A DNA stretch of 64,000 bases from Lunularia cruciata (taxonomy: Eukaryota; Streptophyta; Marchantiopsida; Lunulariales; Lunulariaceae). Positions 32,443-45,156 of the stretch are shown one piece after another; the stretch's first letter is position 1; the number at the start of each line of letters is the position of its first letter. The stretch lies in the NCBI GenBank assembly GCA_948567375.1, contig OX419756.1:31226552-31290551 (forward strand). The letters run 5' to 3'. The notes beneath the pieces were generated by a model, which saw only the letters and a list, made by a program, of their open reading frames with translations, made no database searches and had not been told where the DNA came from. The position numbers and the translations under genes were made by a program.

Positions 32443-34590
32443 CTTGATACTTCTCCGTTGCACTCTTTCTCAAACTTTCTAGCTCTTGCTCCATTACTGT
32501 TGTAATTGCTCTTGAGTATATGATTCCTAACCTTGTATTAGCAACTTCACTCTTCATATTCTTGAATAATGTTTTTTGCTCCTTCAACTCTTCACCACGC
32601 CTCAAGAAGTTGGCTTGCAAGGTATCAAAATTCTTCTTCCAAAGAACTGCCTCAACCCAAAGTTCTTTGGCTTCCTTCTCTCCTTGGTTAGCTTACTCCT
32701 CATCTCCAATGTCTCTTCACTCAAGTACCTCACTACTTGCAGCTCATCCCTCACTTCAAGATGATCCCCTTCAACTCCGCTTTCTTTTTTTGTAGTTGCA
32801 CCAACAAAGGACAAATAATCTTTGATAGATATTTGACTCTAGTGTATCCTCCTTCATCATCTTCCTTGTCTTTGTCTTTGGTTGGCACTTCTTCAGCTGG
32901 TGCCTTAGCCCAAAGACGTGATCTTTGTACCTTCAAAGTTATTCCATTTGAGCTTTCACCTTCCTCTTCAACTTTACTTGGTTTTACAACTACAACTTGT
33001 GCACTTCTCTTTGATCTTGCTGCCCTTGGAAATGCCAAAATAGTCTCTCCTTGCTTATTCATCTTCTAAATCTATCATAGGTAACTCCAAGCAAGGCCAA
33101 TCTCTTCCTTCCATGCAATCAATCGCCTTGTGGAATTCTAGTTCTTCTTCTCCAACAACCTCTTCCACCAATTGCTAAACTTTGGGTTCTCCCTCACTCT
33201 TGTTGCTCAACTCCACACTCTGCAAAGTAAACTCTTCTTTTGCTCTAGAGTCCTAACACTTCAACTTGGCTTCTCCTTCCAATTCTTCCTCCAAAGACGG
33301 GTCCTTCACTACCACCATCTCTAGCTTTGGATTCAACCTTCTTGTCTTATGTGGTTGTATCAATGATATTCTTCCTTTGGTTCTACTTCTCTTTCTTGAC
33401 CTGGTGATGTCCACCAACACTATCTTCTTGGTTTTGCTCTTGAGGTAGTGGTCATCACCTTCATAGACACTTGATGTAGTATTGCTCATCTCCATCCACT
33501 TCTCTTCATAAATCATGATGAAAGTGAGATACCATCCTTCTTCTCTCTTATGAGCTCAATAATAAGTTTAATCTGAAATAGAAGTGGGTTGCAAAGGGTA
33601 CAAAGTAATGAGGCAGGATATCCATTCTCCAATTGGTAATCATCTGACCTACGCATTGGTGTAAACACTTTGCCCAATCTACCACCTCTCTTGCAAACAT
33701 TTGGTGAAAGAACATTGCTTGTTGCATAGTTGCATAGGTGGTTTGTTCTAGCTTAAACATGGCTATCATCGTGCTGACTATCCCCCTTCATATCGGGTCT
33801 TTATTGTTATCCACCTTGTACCCATTCTTGGTGCAAGGTTTATTGAAAGAATTCTTCACCTTGTTAGTTTTTTATTTGAAGAAGCATGCTTCTTGTAGAA
33901 GGTGACTCCTCCTACTTCCCTTGCTTCTCTCCCCAAGACTAATCTCCAACCCAACTCAACCCACCAAGCCAAATTTCCTCTCTTCCTTTTGGTCTTGGGA
34001 CTGTTTTTGCAATTATTGGTAGCAATTTTTGCCATGAACGATGGAAAGCTCAAATTCTAGTTCCATGCTAGAAAGGTGATGCAAAGTTTGCTCAAGACTT
34101 TGATCCTTGCCACTACATCTAAGCAAAAAATTGCAAGACCCCTCATTGCATTTTGCTTACTTCCCTGTGGGACCATCATGTGCTTCCTTACTCTTGGTCT
34201 CTAAAAGATCAAACCTTCCTCAAAACCTAAGATTTTAACTCCTTTGGGACAACTATTGTGAGGCATAGAATATTGTTGTGACATTTCAAAATTCCCTCAA
34301 CAAAGTCTCAATTTTATAGTCTTTTGTTGATTGATCATTCTTCAATCGATCTTCAATTGACATGCAAATTTTTTGTGTCTGTATTTTGTCACTCTCAATG
34401 TCATCTTGATCCCAAGGTAGTTGCTTTCTTTACCCATACTTTCTTGATTGGCTAGACCCAAGGAAAAGTTGTGACATGTTCTTTGGATTGGATTACGCAT
34501 CCCAAAACAAAGTCCTCTAACTTCAAATCCATACTTCCATCCATCTAACTTGAGTCCTTTTGACTTTGACCCAAGGTGATTTTGGAAGAA
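32443..34590 (-). pseudogene. LTR fragment with LTR-encoded protein frame, minus strand (older copy)
   Basis: Minus-strand frames contain MEQELESLRKSATEKYQD (coiled-coil part), IAMFKLEQTTYATMQQAMFF, FAREVVDWAKCLHQCVGQM, VPFATHFYFRLNLL and RGNLAWWVELGWRLVLGREA, in reverse genomic order as expected. The TATA region lies near 34310. It is broken by frame changes and stops. Confidence 0.7.
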
Positions 34591-36660
34591 GATTGCTTAT
34601 CTTATGTTGGCATAGGTGGTATGCTCTCTTGAATAGCTTCATGGTTTTTTTTAATCACACTTTGTATGGGGTCCTGGTATCTTCTAATTTTCCACCTATT
34701 GCTCAACTTGTCCTCCTTGAGTGATGCCTTGATGTCTTCATAGAATTTATCCTTGGGACAAGTTCATGGAGTTTCAGTTGTCATTGCATTATGGGAACAT
34801 TCAACCATAAGTTTGATTACCTTTCACCAATGCACTTTGATCCATGCAAGTACATTCTCCTTTATTGTTTCTAGCCTAGTCACAATTATTTCTAATTTTG
34901 TGAATCATGGCTAACGTTGCTTAGAGTCTAGTTCCACAATAAGAAATTGAGTTTCTTGTTGCAAAGGATCTTTTCTTTACAATAAAGTGTCACTTATTGA
35001 CTCCAAGTGATTTCAAAATCACCTCCAAAAGCACTTAACTTCTTTTGGGCTAGGGAGCCATAATGCTTGGTCAAGATCTCTTGGTTGAACAACAAAATCT
35101 ACCCTAAACTTCTGCTCACCCAAACTCTCAAGCACTCAATTCCCAACTCTCAATGCTCATTGCTTGTTGATGAAATTGAGTGAAACTTTATATGAAAATT
35201 TTTGAAGTTGAAAAGGAGTTGAGGCCTCAAATTTATAGCTCAAGTCAAACCATTCCAAAATTTGGTGGATGTGTCCTTAGTCAACAATGGGTATTTGTGC
35301 AGGTGAGTATTTTGGTATATGTAAATGGTCATTGACTTTCACTCGTTGTCTAAGTGGCAATGCATTCAAGTCATTTGAATTCCCCAAGATTGACTAACTA
35401 CCAAGGTGATGAAGCCTCAAGCCACCATCATTCAATTAGTTGTACGTTGTTCATGAACTTTGTCCTAAGTGTCATTAGTGGTTGACGATTCACAATGATC
35501 ATGATCACAAAGACTATGAAAGTAACAATCACAACCACAAGAGTCACTATCATGAAGGTCTTTCTCATTTTATTACTTGGACACAAGTGAACCATAATGT
35601 TTTTCTTGTGTCATCTTCTCATCCTTCTATGTGATTACCTTCTAGGCCAACGACAAGTAGTGAAATCTTGCATTCTGGACTTATTAGTCTCTTAACCTCT
35701 CAATAGTCTACAAAATTTAAATAATTAAAAATTAATCAGTACTATAGTGGAAAGGTGGATCATCACAAGATGTTCTAGTTTATTCATACAAGAAGACAAT
35801 TAACATAGATATTCAACAATATAAAATATCTTGGATGGATTTGTGTTTGCATTAGTCTAAAAATAGATTTGTAAAGTTCTGTAGTGAAACATACAAATTC
35901 TTTTATTTATTGGAAAGACATTATTAAAATCCAGATTCAGATTCAATCTATGATTAATTTTTGTATAATGAAGTCTTCAATCTCATATATTACTTAGATT
36001 TAAATTACAACTCTTTCTTATAATTTTAGTATTTTTATGTTTCTTATTTAGGCTTGTTGTGTCAATCTAATAAATAATTTATGGCCTTACTAAAAAATTT
36101 AGAGAATTTTTTCAGAATTGAAATGTATTGAATATGAAGTATTCTCTTTTTTTTTAAACTTCAATTAGAATAATATAAGATACAACATATGTAAAGTAAT
36201 CAAAATTGATCTGATCAATCTTAATAATTTTCATGATATTTTTTTACATATTAGTACTTTTACATAACCTTACCAACTGCATAGATGGGAAGCACATAAG
36301 ATATTCAGCAAATGGTTAAGCATATGAACATTGAAAACAGTGATTATAAATATTTATATGTATAAATTTTAGTTAAAATGAAAACTAAATTTTTTAATTA
36401 AAATTATGTGTTGGAATTAAATCATTTGACAGAAATAAACAACAGATTAAAAGATAATGTGATAAAAATACATCTTCCTAAAAATAATGCTATTCATTTA
36501 ATCTTCCTTTTCATATTAATAGTTGAAATGAGTATAGTCACACAAAACTGTAAATATAATAATATTGAAGAAGGAATTTCTGTATGTTTATTTTTAGATA
36601 AACATATTATTATTACAAAAATGCCCGCTTGGATAACTCTCCATTATTTATAGGACTGGG
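34591..36660. other. No gene; transposon debris grading into AT-rich DNA
   Basis: A short patch near 34610-34750 still resembles the LTR frame on the minus strand. Beyond about 35700 the sequence is AT-rich with no coding potential that I can support. Confidence 0.4.
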
Positions 36661-36867
36661 AGCGGCAGTTTCATGGATGGTGCGGTTGGAGAGGATTTTT
36701 GGGTTCCCACATGCATCCCGTCAAGGGGCTTCGATTCACAATTAATGTTCTCCAGTTCCATCACCCACGGAGCCCTGGCCAACCCCTTCCCGGGTATTTT
36801 TGCAATTAAAATTTTCTTTAGGGGTATTTATGTAAGTTCCCAACTTGTGGAGTATATGTGGAAATTT

Positions 36868-37000
36868 CCCTTGTTAAATGACCCATTTCTGTACTCTGTA
36901 CTTACACCATTGGTTGTCATAGAGCAATCCACCTCTCAGCAACGTAATTATTGGACCACATCATCAGAAATATAGGTGGAGGTGGGTCATTTTAACAAGA
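36868..37000. repeat. Inverted repeat pair, possible small foldback element
   Basis: CCCTTGTTAAATGACCCA at 36868-36885 is repeated in inverse orientation, with one extra A, at 36983-37000 (TGGGTCATTTTAACAAGA). The spacer is about 97 bp. I saw no clear target duplication. Confidence 0.45.
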
Positions 37001-37898
37001 GGGGATCCATTTAAAAATCCTCTAACATTACAATAGTGTGATTCACAACTCGGAATTACCCAAAGAGGTGATTGTCACCTACTACTAGGGTAGTACTTAG
37101 GGAAGGGGGATGGAAATGTCCTTGGGATGGGATAATGAATGGAGACCATGGACTAAACTATGTTTGGAGATAAAGACAACGGATGAAACTGCTTAAGGGG
37201 ATGGGACAATGGATGGGGAGAGGGACTACAGACGTTGTTGGAGACGAGGGAAAAAGGTGGGTAGAGGGACTATTTATGTTTTCACGGGTCCTTTTGGCCT
37301 TGTGCATCATGCACGGGGCTAAACTAGTATTTTGTAAGAACATGAGCAGGGATTGTGCAATGAATCTCTAGGGGAATTTACAAATATGGGTACAAAAATC
37401 TATAATATTTATAGATAAGGGCACAATTTATTTATATGTGCACTTCTTCATAGCAGAATTTCCAAATGCGGCACAGAGATCTATAATGTTTACAAAGAGA
37501 TATAGTACAGCACAAACAGGCATTTTTCAAAAACTAGTTACAATTAAGGGCACATTCTTTGCATTTTTGCAATGTGCTCATCCCACAAGAGCAACACTCC
37601 TATTTTCTTGTGTGCAGCAATAGATTTCTTGGTTTTACCATGGCCCATCTCTTACAGGTTGGAGTAAATTTTTAGTACTGCAGAAGAAGCACGCTTAGCA
37701 TGTTCAAAATACTTGATTGCTATGTTAGCTTCTTATAAGTTTGTAAGTAAAAAGCCACGAATCATTTGCATTATCTGTCTAACATGCAAAATTGAACAAG
37801 TAGAGTAGAGTTCAACCTGCAAGTTTTGAGTGTCTATCAACGATTGAAAGGATGATCTATTACACATTGTTTCATTTATTGCCCATGGTGCAACTTGC
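37001..37898. other. No recognisable gene
   Basis: Purine-rich stretch (37080-37270) and AT-rich sequence; no frame resembles a known family. Confidence 0.4.
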
Positions 37899-40150
37899 TT
37901 GACTTTTACAAAATCATTTCAAGTACATGGATACAATTTAGCAGAATTTGCAATGCAACTTGTTTGCAATGTTAAAAAAATCAAGCCAAAAGACATCATC
38001 AATCATGTATGCTTTAAACTAATTGGAGAGACATCATACATGGTTGCATTGCATAGTAGGGAAGTACACACAAAAAGATCAGCCAATCAATACCAAAAGA
38101 GCTTCCAAAAAATCTCTTCACTCTTGGATGCCTTGAAAATTGCAAACCTAAGAAGTGTAGTAAATTTCCAAGTAGATTCTAGGAACTACTTCAAGCAAGC
38201 ATTTATATGTCTTGCCCCTTGGCTTCAATCCTTGAATCCAAGGGGCAAGTGGCATGCTTTTCTTGACGCTATATATACAATCAATGTATACCATGGTAGA
38301 GGAACATATCATAGTGTATGCCTTGCTATTAGTGTTCTTGATGGTGCATGTAGGCTACTTCCTGTTTCATTTGATGTAGTACCAATCAAGAATGCAAAGA
38401 ATTGGATGTATTTTTGTACATTTGTTACAAAAGCCACGGGATTTGTGAATTTAAGGATGATATCCATAATCAACAATTGTGAAAAGGTTTGAAACTACAA
38501 AGCGAGCAATGAATTTATTGACTTATTGTTTAATTTATGCTCATTACATTGGTCAATAAAGATAAATTGTAGTGCCAAAACACAAGTTGTAGAAAGCAAC
38601 CAAGGTGCACAAAGTTATTATATAGTCAAATTTTCTTATGTATCCATCCTCTAACAAGTTATATGTTTTGATTCTTCTCATGATTAAAATTCTGGAAGAC
38701 ATTGCAATTAGTTGTAGATAAAAAAAATGGGACATTAAATACACTTCATTGTTATGCTCATTGGTTTCTATATCCATGCTTGCTAACTTCATTCCTTTCA
38801 ATTGCAATTGCATTCCTTTTTTAGGTTGTCACATTTTGGAAATTTTAGGCAAGTATGTTTTCTTGATGCATTCATGCATCTATAGTTCTTATAACTTTTA
38901 TTCTCTTCTAGATCCTTGCAAGTCTCTTCTTCCCAACATAATAGTTTAGTGTCAAGCTATTCAATCAGGTTTGCTTCTTCCATTTGAAATTTTATCTTGG
39001 TTTCCTCCCATAGCTATAGTTTGAGTAGGACAAATCTTGTCTCTAGATCCATCTTGAATTTCTCCTTTTGTGATTTAAAATGTTTTTGAAGTTTATTTTG
39101 TAGTGCTTTCTCTTATATAACATTCATAAAACTTTTGTGACATTTTCCTTTCTTTTTGGATTTTGTGAAGCTTTTTGTGGTTCATCTTACTATTTCTCTG
39201 AGAAATATCCTATAAATATAGATTCTTTTTGGACCTTATATTGAGTAACAACACCAAGCGGAGCAGTTATACTATGACTCCAACTTTTGAACAAGCCAAT
39301 ATTGCCATGGCTACGTGATTAAAGTACAATTTACCTTAGAAGATCTAGATGAGACTTTAGGTGCAAAAGTACAGTTATTTTAGAGCACTTTACTTTAGGC
39401 TCCTAAAGGAAGCAAGTCTTTACCTTGTGGCCTTCTTTGAAAGCTTTTTTCTAAGATTTTTTTTGAGAGCCTTGGAACTTATACTTTACTTTAAGGAAGG
39501 AGGTCCTTTCCACTTTGGCCTTCTTTGAGAGCTCCTTTTTGAGATTTATGTAAGAGCATTTATCTTCTTTTGCATCTTCATTCAAAGCTCTTTCTTGTAT
39601 GCTTCCAAGCATGAGATTAGTGAGCTACACACATTGATTGACTGACTAGATTAGTAGATTTTTGGACCTTTGGGATGTTGTAATTTGGCAAAGCACTAAT
39701 ATATTCATTTTAATGTTTTACAAGGCATCATAAATTCAATGGAGTCAAAAATTCCTACTGCACATCATTGCTCTTGTGTTTGTCATATAGCTCAATGGCA
39801 AGATTTGGGCAGCTGCAAAAGCACTAACAAGCAATGTATTTAAAACTTCAATAACTCAGATTATAGAGATGAATGAGGAGGCTGATTCATATCTGCACAG
39901 AATATCATTACCAATTTGGACGCTTAGCCTTGCTCTAGTTCCATGATTTGGCATATTGACATCAAATATGTTTGAATCTACAAAACCCTTGGATCTCGGA
40001 AGCAATGGAGGCTGAGCAGCTTGAAGCAATTATGCAAGTTGTGCATAAGCCTGGTATGCTCATCCACAAGCTTCACATGGAGCTAGCAAACACTAGCAAG
40101 GTGAGTTTGATCCTAGAAAATGTTCATTCAAAAATTCAACAAAATTTTCA
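37899..40150 (+). pseudogene. Mutator-like (MULE) transposase relic
   Basis: The frame 37899-38492 contains GKWHAFLDAIYTINVYHG, then VCLAISVLDGACRLLPVSF and VVPIKNAKNWMYFCTF, the standard core of MULE transposases (first catalytic Asp, then DG..LP.AF..V..E..ENW). Near 39803-40000, in another frame, SNVFKTSITQIIEMNEEAD and YLHRISLPIWTLSLALVP, a TGA, then FGILTSNMFEST matches the C-terminal part (W...F....RYG.LTSN..ES). About 1.3 kb between the two blocks lacks recognisable coding sequence. No terminal inverted repeats were identified. Confidence 0.75.
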
Positions 40151-40438
40151 AGATGCATGCATTTGTACAATGTTGTAGTTCGGTCCTAGCAACTTTGAAG
40201 TTATGCATCAAAGCAATAGTGGATTTTGTGTTCTTTATCTATCTGAATGTTAGTGTTCATGTAAAGCTTTTCAACAATACAAACTTCCATGCATCCATGC
40301 ATATGCAGTTGCAAGGAAAGCACACCAATCACCCTTTGACTTAGTGCACACATCTTATCTGATTTCAGAACTTAAAAAAAGCATGAAATAAAGTTGTTAT
40401 TGCAGTAGACTTGAAAACTGGTGTGGAGGACAATCTCA

Positions 40439-40476
40439 ATTCACTAGAGGACAATCTCAATTGTCCTCTAGTGAAT
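40439..40476. repeat. Perfect 17-bp hairpin
   Basis: The arms 40439-40455 (ATTCACTAGAGGACAAT) and 40460-40476 are exact reverse complements separated by CTCA. The 15-mer AGGACAATCTCAATT also occurs just upstream (40428) and overlapping the loop (40448). Confidence 0.9.
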
Positions 40477-40650
40477 ATCAAGCAAGCGGGTAGACCCAAG
40501 AAAATCAGAATTTGAAGTGATGGACAAATAGCTTTGGAAGATCAGCTTTCTGGTGGCAAATGCAGGGAAGAAAAGGCAAAATAGTCAAACATGTGACAAT
40601 GGCCATGTTGTATAGTAGTGTTTGCGCTAAGCCATAATAAAGTGTGCCTT

Positions 40651-40806
40651 TGTTTGGAAATATTTTTAAACTATGCATTTCTTAGTGAATATTATGCACT
40701 TCGCACTCTTTTGTAAATATTATGCATTTGTTTGGAAATAATCTTAAACTATGCATTTGTTTGTGAATATTATGCACTTCGCACTCTTTTGTAAATATTA
40801 TGCATT
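40651..40806. repeat. Tandem duplication, 78-bp period
   Basis: Two near-identical units start TGTTTGGAAATA (40651 and 40729) and each contains GTGAATATTATGCACTTC and GCACTCTTTTGTAAATATTA. Confidence 0.85.
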
Positions 40807-42420
40807 TCTATGCCCGTATATGTGAAGTCCCTAATATCTAAATCTACTGCTGCCATAGTGTAGTTGGTGGACACACTTGAACTCTTTTCCTTTGCCAATA
40901 TTTATCGGATCCCTTTCTGTTTGTCGCTAACAAGTCTTAGGATATGGTACAGTCGACTTTCTCCTATTGCTAATGGTCGGTAGTAACTCAAAAGGTAATC
41001 ATCAGTGAAGAATAGCGAAAAAAAAGTAAATGAAATGTTTATTTTCAAAAATAAGCTATCTCTGAAAAATTATGGTTCATTTAATTTTATTATTTTGTTA
41101 AACAGTTACTTGTATTGAAATGTTGTAATGGTTACTGAATGTAAATTTCTCTCTAAAACTGAAATTAATCTCACTTGGTTTTGATGTGATCATTATAACG
41201 TGATTATTTCCTCAACTCTTCTCAACCTCATCTCAACAATATATAATCCTACGATTAGAAACTGCTAAGCAACTCTTTTCCATTCGAGTAGTAATAAGTA
41301 AGGTTATTGAGAATCTTTTTGGTATCATCTGAAGTAGATAATCATAATTTTAACTTTTCAAATTTTTTTAAATACAATAATTTATCTCACTGGGTGCAAA
41401 CTAGGCGTATTATTTAGGATTTTTATTTTCTTTCTCATCAATAAGAAAAATATTAATAATATTTATATATCCTCTAATTTTTTTGAATATACCTCAAGTG
41501 AATGACAATACTTCAAGTCACAGTTGAATTTTTTTCTTGATTAAAATGGTAACTATAAGATGACTATTAATACTTGTATATTTTTTAATTTTATCCTTTA
41601 CATTTCACTCTTTTAGGTATGTAGGATTACTAATTTTATTTTCAATATTATCTCAGGTGAAATAGTCATATCAGTAATTTGTAGTCAAAAAACTTTACTA
41701 AACTCAACTTTTGAGAAATAGATTATTAATGAGGACATTCTCTTTACCCTTCAATGAGTCTTGGAGGGTCAATAGTAATAAACTTTCATAGACAGAATCA
41801 CTCCCGTATATCAAACAGAACTTGCTTTCCTTGAGGATGATATTACTTTAACTACCATGGAAAGCATTCCACCACAATTTTGGCATCACGCATTTATAGT
41901 TCTAGATCGGCCATAGTCCAAATTGAAGTAAAAAGATAGCAAACCCAAGGAAAAGGAAATCGATAGTATCATTAAGAAAGGTACAAGAAAGTACTTGTGT
42001 GCTTGTATGGGCTCTTTCTGATAATTATGTAAATTTATGGTTTCATATATTATCAATTAACTCGAAGAAAACTCTCCAACAAAAAAATAATCTTTTAATG
42101 ATTTACCTTTGTCCCCCACATGGATCCATACCATGGAGAACTGAGGTCTTTAACAATTAGATAAAATAATGTTATAAACTAACTTTTAGAGATAGTCGAC
42201 GCAATTCGGATATCTTCTGTAGGCACTCTAACGATGATATGAGGCCGGACCGTACAGGAGAACCACATGGAAGGTCCCTTGTCCAATCGCTAACATAGTT
42301 GCATTAGGTGGACCCACCTGCATTCATTCCCTTCTACTGCCAATGCTTGCCGGCTCCCTCCAACTGCGCTTATTGACACTGACCCCTGACTGTTCACACA
42401 TGCAGGTGGAACAGTTTAAC
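40807..42420. other. AT-rich intergenic DNA, no gene seen
   Basis: No frame of note. The sequence becomes less AT-rich shortly before the dioxygenase gene. Confidence 0.5.
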
Positions 42421-42464
42421 TGACGTAATATATAGCTATTACTTCACTTACGAGAACCCAGATG

Positions 42465-42472
42465 AATATAAA
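42465..42472 (+). promoter_or_regulatory. Possible TATA box of the dioxygenase gene
   Basis: GAATATAAAC lies about 165 bp upstream of the ATG. Another AT-rich motif, ATATATAG, lies at 42428-42436. The choice between them cannot be made from sequence alone. Confidence 0.4.
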
Positions 42473-42633
42473 CCTATCGAGAGTACCAATTTCCCCTGAT
42501 TCTGTGGGGAAATCCGGAAAGGATTTTGTCTGCATCCTCGTGCTCGTTCAGAGAGAATTTTGGTTCTGAAGGTGTGCGTTCTCTCGTAGTCTCTTTGATC
42601 TTTGGTCTTACCGAAGCGACCGCCTTACGGGAG

Positions 42634-45156
42634 ATGGCATCTGGGGAGGTTTTTGCACCAGCTCCGGCTGGTGTGTATGAAAATGTGAGGACAGTGGAAT
42701 CTCAGCTCTCAAGTTGCAAAATATCCACTCTTCCGGAGAGGTATGTGTGGTCCACTACAGCACAGGATAACCTTTGTGGCGTGAGGAGCGAGGCAATTTC
42801 CAAGGAGAGAGAGGAAGTAAAGCAGTTGTCGATTCCCGTGATAGATATGTCAGTTCTGGCTGGAGGGGACATTGAGAGTCGAAAACGGATTGCAAAGGAA
42901 ATGGGCAAAGCTTGTGCGGAGTGGGGATTTTTCCAGGTGGTGAATACTGCCGTTTCGCGGGCGGTTTTGGACCACTGTGATGCGCAGGGACGGGAGTTCT
43001 TCAACCTCCCTGTGGAAGTGAAGGAGAAAGCAAAGGAACCTCTGGGAAAGCCATTGTTTGGTTACAGTGGAAGGCTTCAAGGGTTGGAGTCTAAAGTTCC
43101 GTGGGTGGAGTACTTGGGCGAGTACCACAATCCAGTGCAAGGAGTGGAAAATATTGCAACGCAGGTTTGGGAGGATGGAAATCCTTTGTTCTGGTACGTA
43201 ATTAGCTTCTAGTTCTGAGCATCTCATGGCATGATCTTTAGCGCGGGCTGAGTATGTAGCACTTCAGTGTTGCTCAAATCAGATAATGGTTGGAATGCAA
43301 GCTGCACTCCTTTCTTTGTCCGTGCATTCGCATCCCTAGGCAATGTCTAGGGAATTGTCCTTGGCACGCTATTTGCAGCCATGACTTAGATATCTACTTC
43401 TCTTCCGGGTTCTGAACTTGAAGTGTTTCATTTAATCTATTGAACTACTTGTCCACTTGTTGCACGAATGGATAGCCTGAGGTAGAATATCTGTTTTTAA
43501 ATTGCTATGAATTACCCACCAGTTCTTTTCAACATCTTAAGTGGAGATATCGCCAGAGGATGTGATCACTACTTCATGTTCTACACCTCTGTCTTCTCTA
43601 AGCATTTACACGGTACTACCTGTTCTGGCCACGGATAGATATCCCGAGGTAGAGTATGTCTTTTAAAACTGCTGCAAACTACCTACCAGTTCCTTTAAAC
43701 ATCTTAAGCGGATAAACGGCAGAAGATGTGATCACTATTTCATGTTCTGCACCTTCTGTCTTCTTCAGCATTTACACGGTAATGCGTGTACTAGCTGTCC
43801 TCGGGCTCTCTCTGGCCGTTGCTTGAGTTCTACATTTGAAGACTAAGCTGAAAAAAAGAGTTGTTTCAGAAAGTGCACATCTCGCGTCTACGGCGTGCTT
43901 CCTCTCGCAGCCAGGAATATCGTGAGTTCGGCCGACACTAATGAGTACGGAATAGCACTATACCTCACTACCGACCGGCGGGTAGAGAAGGGCATGTCGT
44001 TGCTGCTTTAAGCACGCGAGTTCTGATTCTGACCTGTGGAGGACACGTATCTATTGAGAAACATTAACTCAACTTGCAGGGAGTTGATATGGTTAGCGGT
44101 GTTGTAGGTTTTCATTCCTCTTGTCTCTGAACAAGTTTTTCATATTGCTTCGAGCCTGAAGGTGTATGTCGATCGATTGGTGTCATCGACCTTTCGCCTG
44201 AAGCTACTTGATGTAGTGTGGCTAGAATACTATTCACTCCTCAAACAAGAGGAAGGTACTCCCACTTAGCTGACTTTTCTGCCTGCAGCAAAACTATTCA
44301 GGAGTACTGCACGGCAGTTGAGCAACTTGGAGTGCTCATATTGGAATTATTGTCCGAGAGTCTTGGTCTGCCTAAAGAGTTCTACTCTCAGCACTTCAAA
44401 AAATCGACAAATTATATGGGGTCTTGGCGATTCAACCATTATCCTCCCTGTCCGAAGGCATCTCAGACCTTGGGGCAGGGACCCCATCGGGATCCGGATG
44501 TCTTGACAGTTCTAAAGCAGGACAATGTGGGTGGTCTGCAAGTGCGGAAAGGCAACACGTGGGTGACTGTCGAGCCTTTGCCAGGGGCCCTCATTATCAA
44601 CGTTGGAGACGTTCTGCAGGTAATGGATCTGGTCTTTACTTTGTTATGCTTGTATGTAGTATATGCGAAACCAGAGTATCTCTTGTCAGCTAGTTTATTC
44701 GATATCTAAAAGAGCACGTCATTTCAAACCGTTCTGGCAGAGAGGTAAAAGTCTGCGAGTCTTTACCACTCAATGGGGCTTATCTTGTGTATATAGTTTG
44801 GAAGTACATAAAAAATGTCCACATCAAGTAGTCAATTCAGCCTGGTCCCGGACATACATTACAATATGTTCTAATTTGTTGGCTTGAAGGCTTGGAGCAA
44901 CGACAGATTCACAAGCGTGGAGCACCGGGCGTTGGTGAACCAGGATTCCGACCGGCTTTCTGTTGTTTACTTCTTTGTACCAGACCCAACGCTGGAAATT
45001 TCAGCACCTTCAGAGCTCCTAGGAGAGAGCCAGGAATCTACGTACATGCCTTTCAACTACGCAGATTTCTTGGGCAACCTATTCAAGAGTCGTGTCACGG
45101 GCGACTTCAGCAAGAATTCTTTAGATTATGTGCGCCGAGAAACAGCAAACCCGTAA
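42634..45156 (+). CDS. 2-oxoglutarate/Fe(II)-dependent dioxygenase, gibberellin-oxidase-like
   Basis: Three exons, 42634-43193, 44289-44619 and 44890-45156, joined by GT-AG introns (TTCTG/GTACGT...CTGCAG and CTGCAG/GTAATG...TTGAAG), give 385 aa. ATG 42634 is the first in frame. The N-terminal dioxygenase domain starts near IPVIDMS (residues 67-73) and shows EWGFFQVVN. The catalytic domain has NHYPPCPKA, iron ligands His253 and Asp255 in GPHRDPD and His309 in SVEHRALVN, and the 2-oxoglutarate-binding Arg319-x-Ser321. All catalytic residues are present and length is normal. NYPPC-type sequence, LGxGPHxDPxxLTxL and SNDRFTSVEHRAVVN-like text resemble GA20-oxidases, which oxidise gibberellin precursors in the cytosol. 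In seed-free plants relatives with other substrates exist, so substrate assignment is tentative. The gene looks intact. Intron 1 contains a tandem duplication. Confidence 0.88.
43470..43795. repeat. Diverged tandem duplication in dioxygenase intron 1
   Basis: Two 163-bp units begin GGATAG (43470 and 43633) and share ACATCTTAAG, GATGTGATCACTA, TTCATGTTCT and GCATTTACACGGTA. They differ at many sites, so the duplication is not recent. Confidence 0.85.

Noticed and set aside
40651-40806. 78-bp direct repeats as a satellite array
   Set aside because: Only two units are present; it is a simple duplication.
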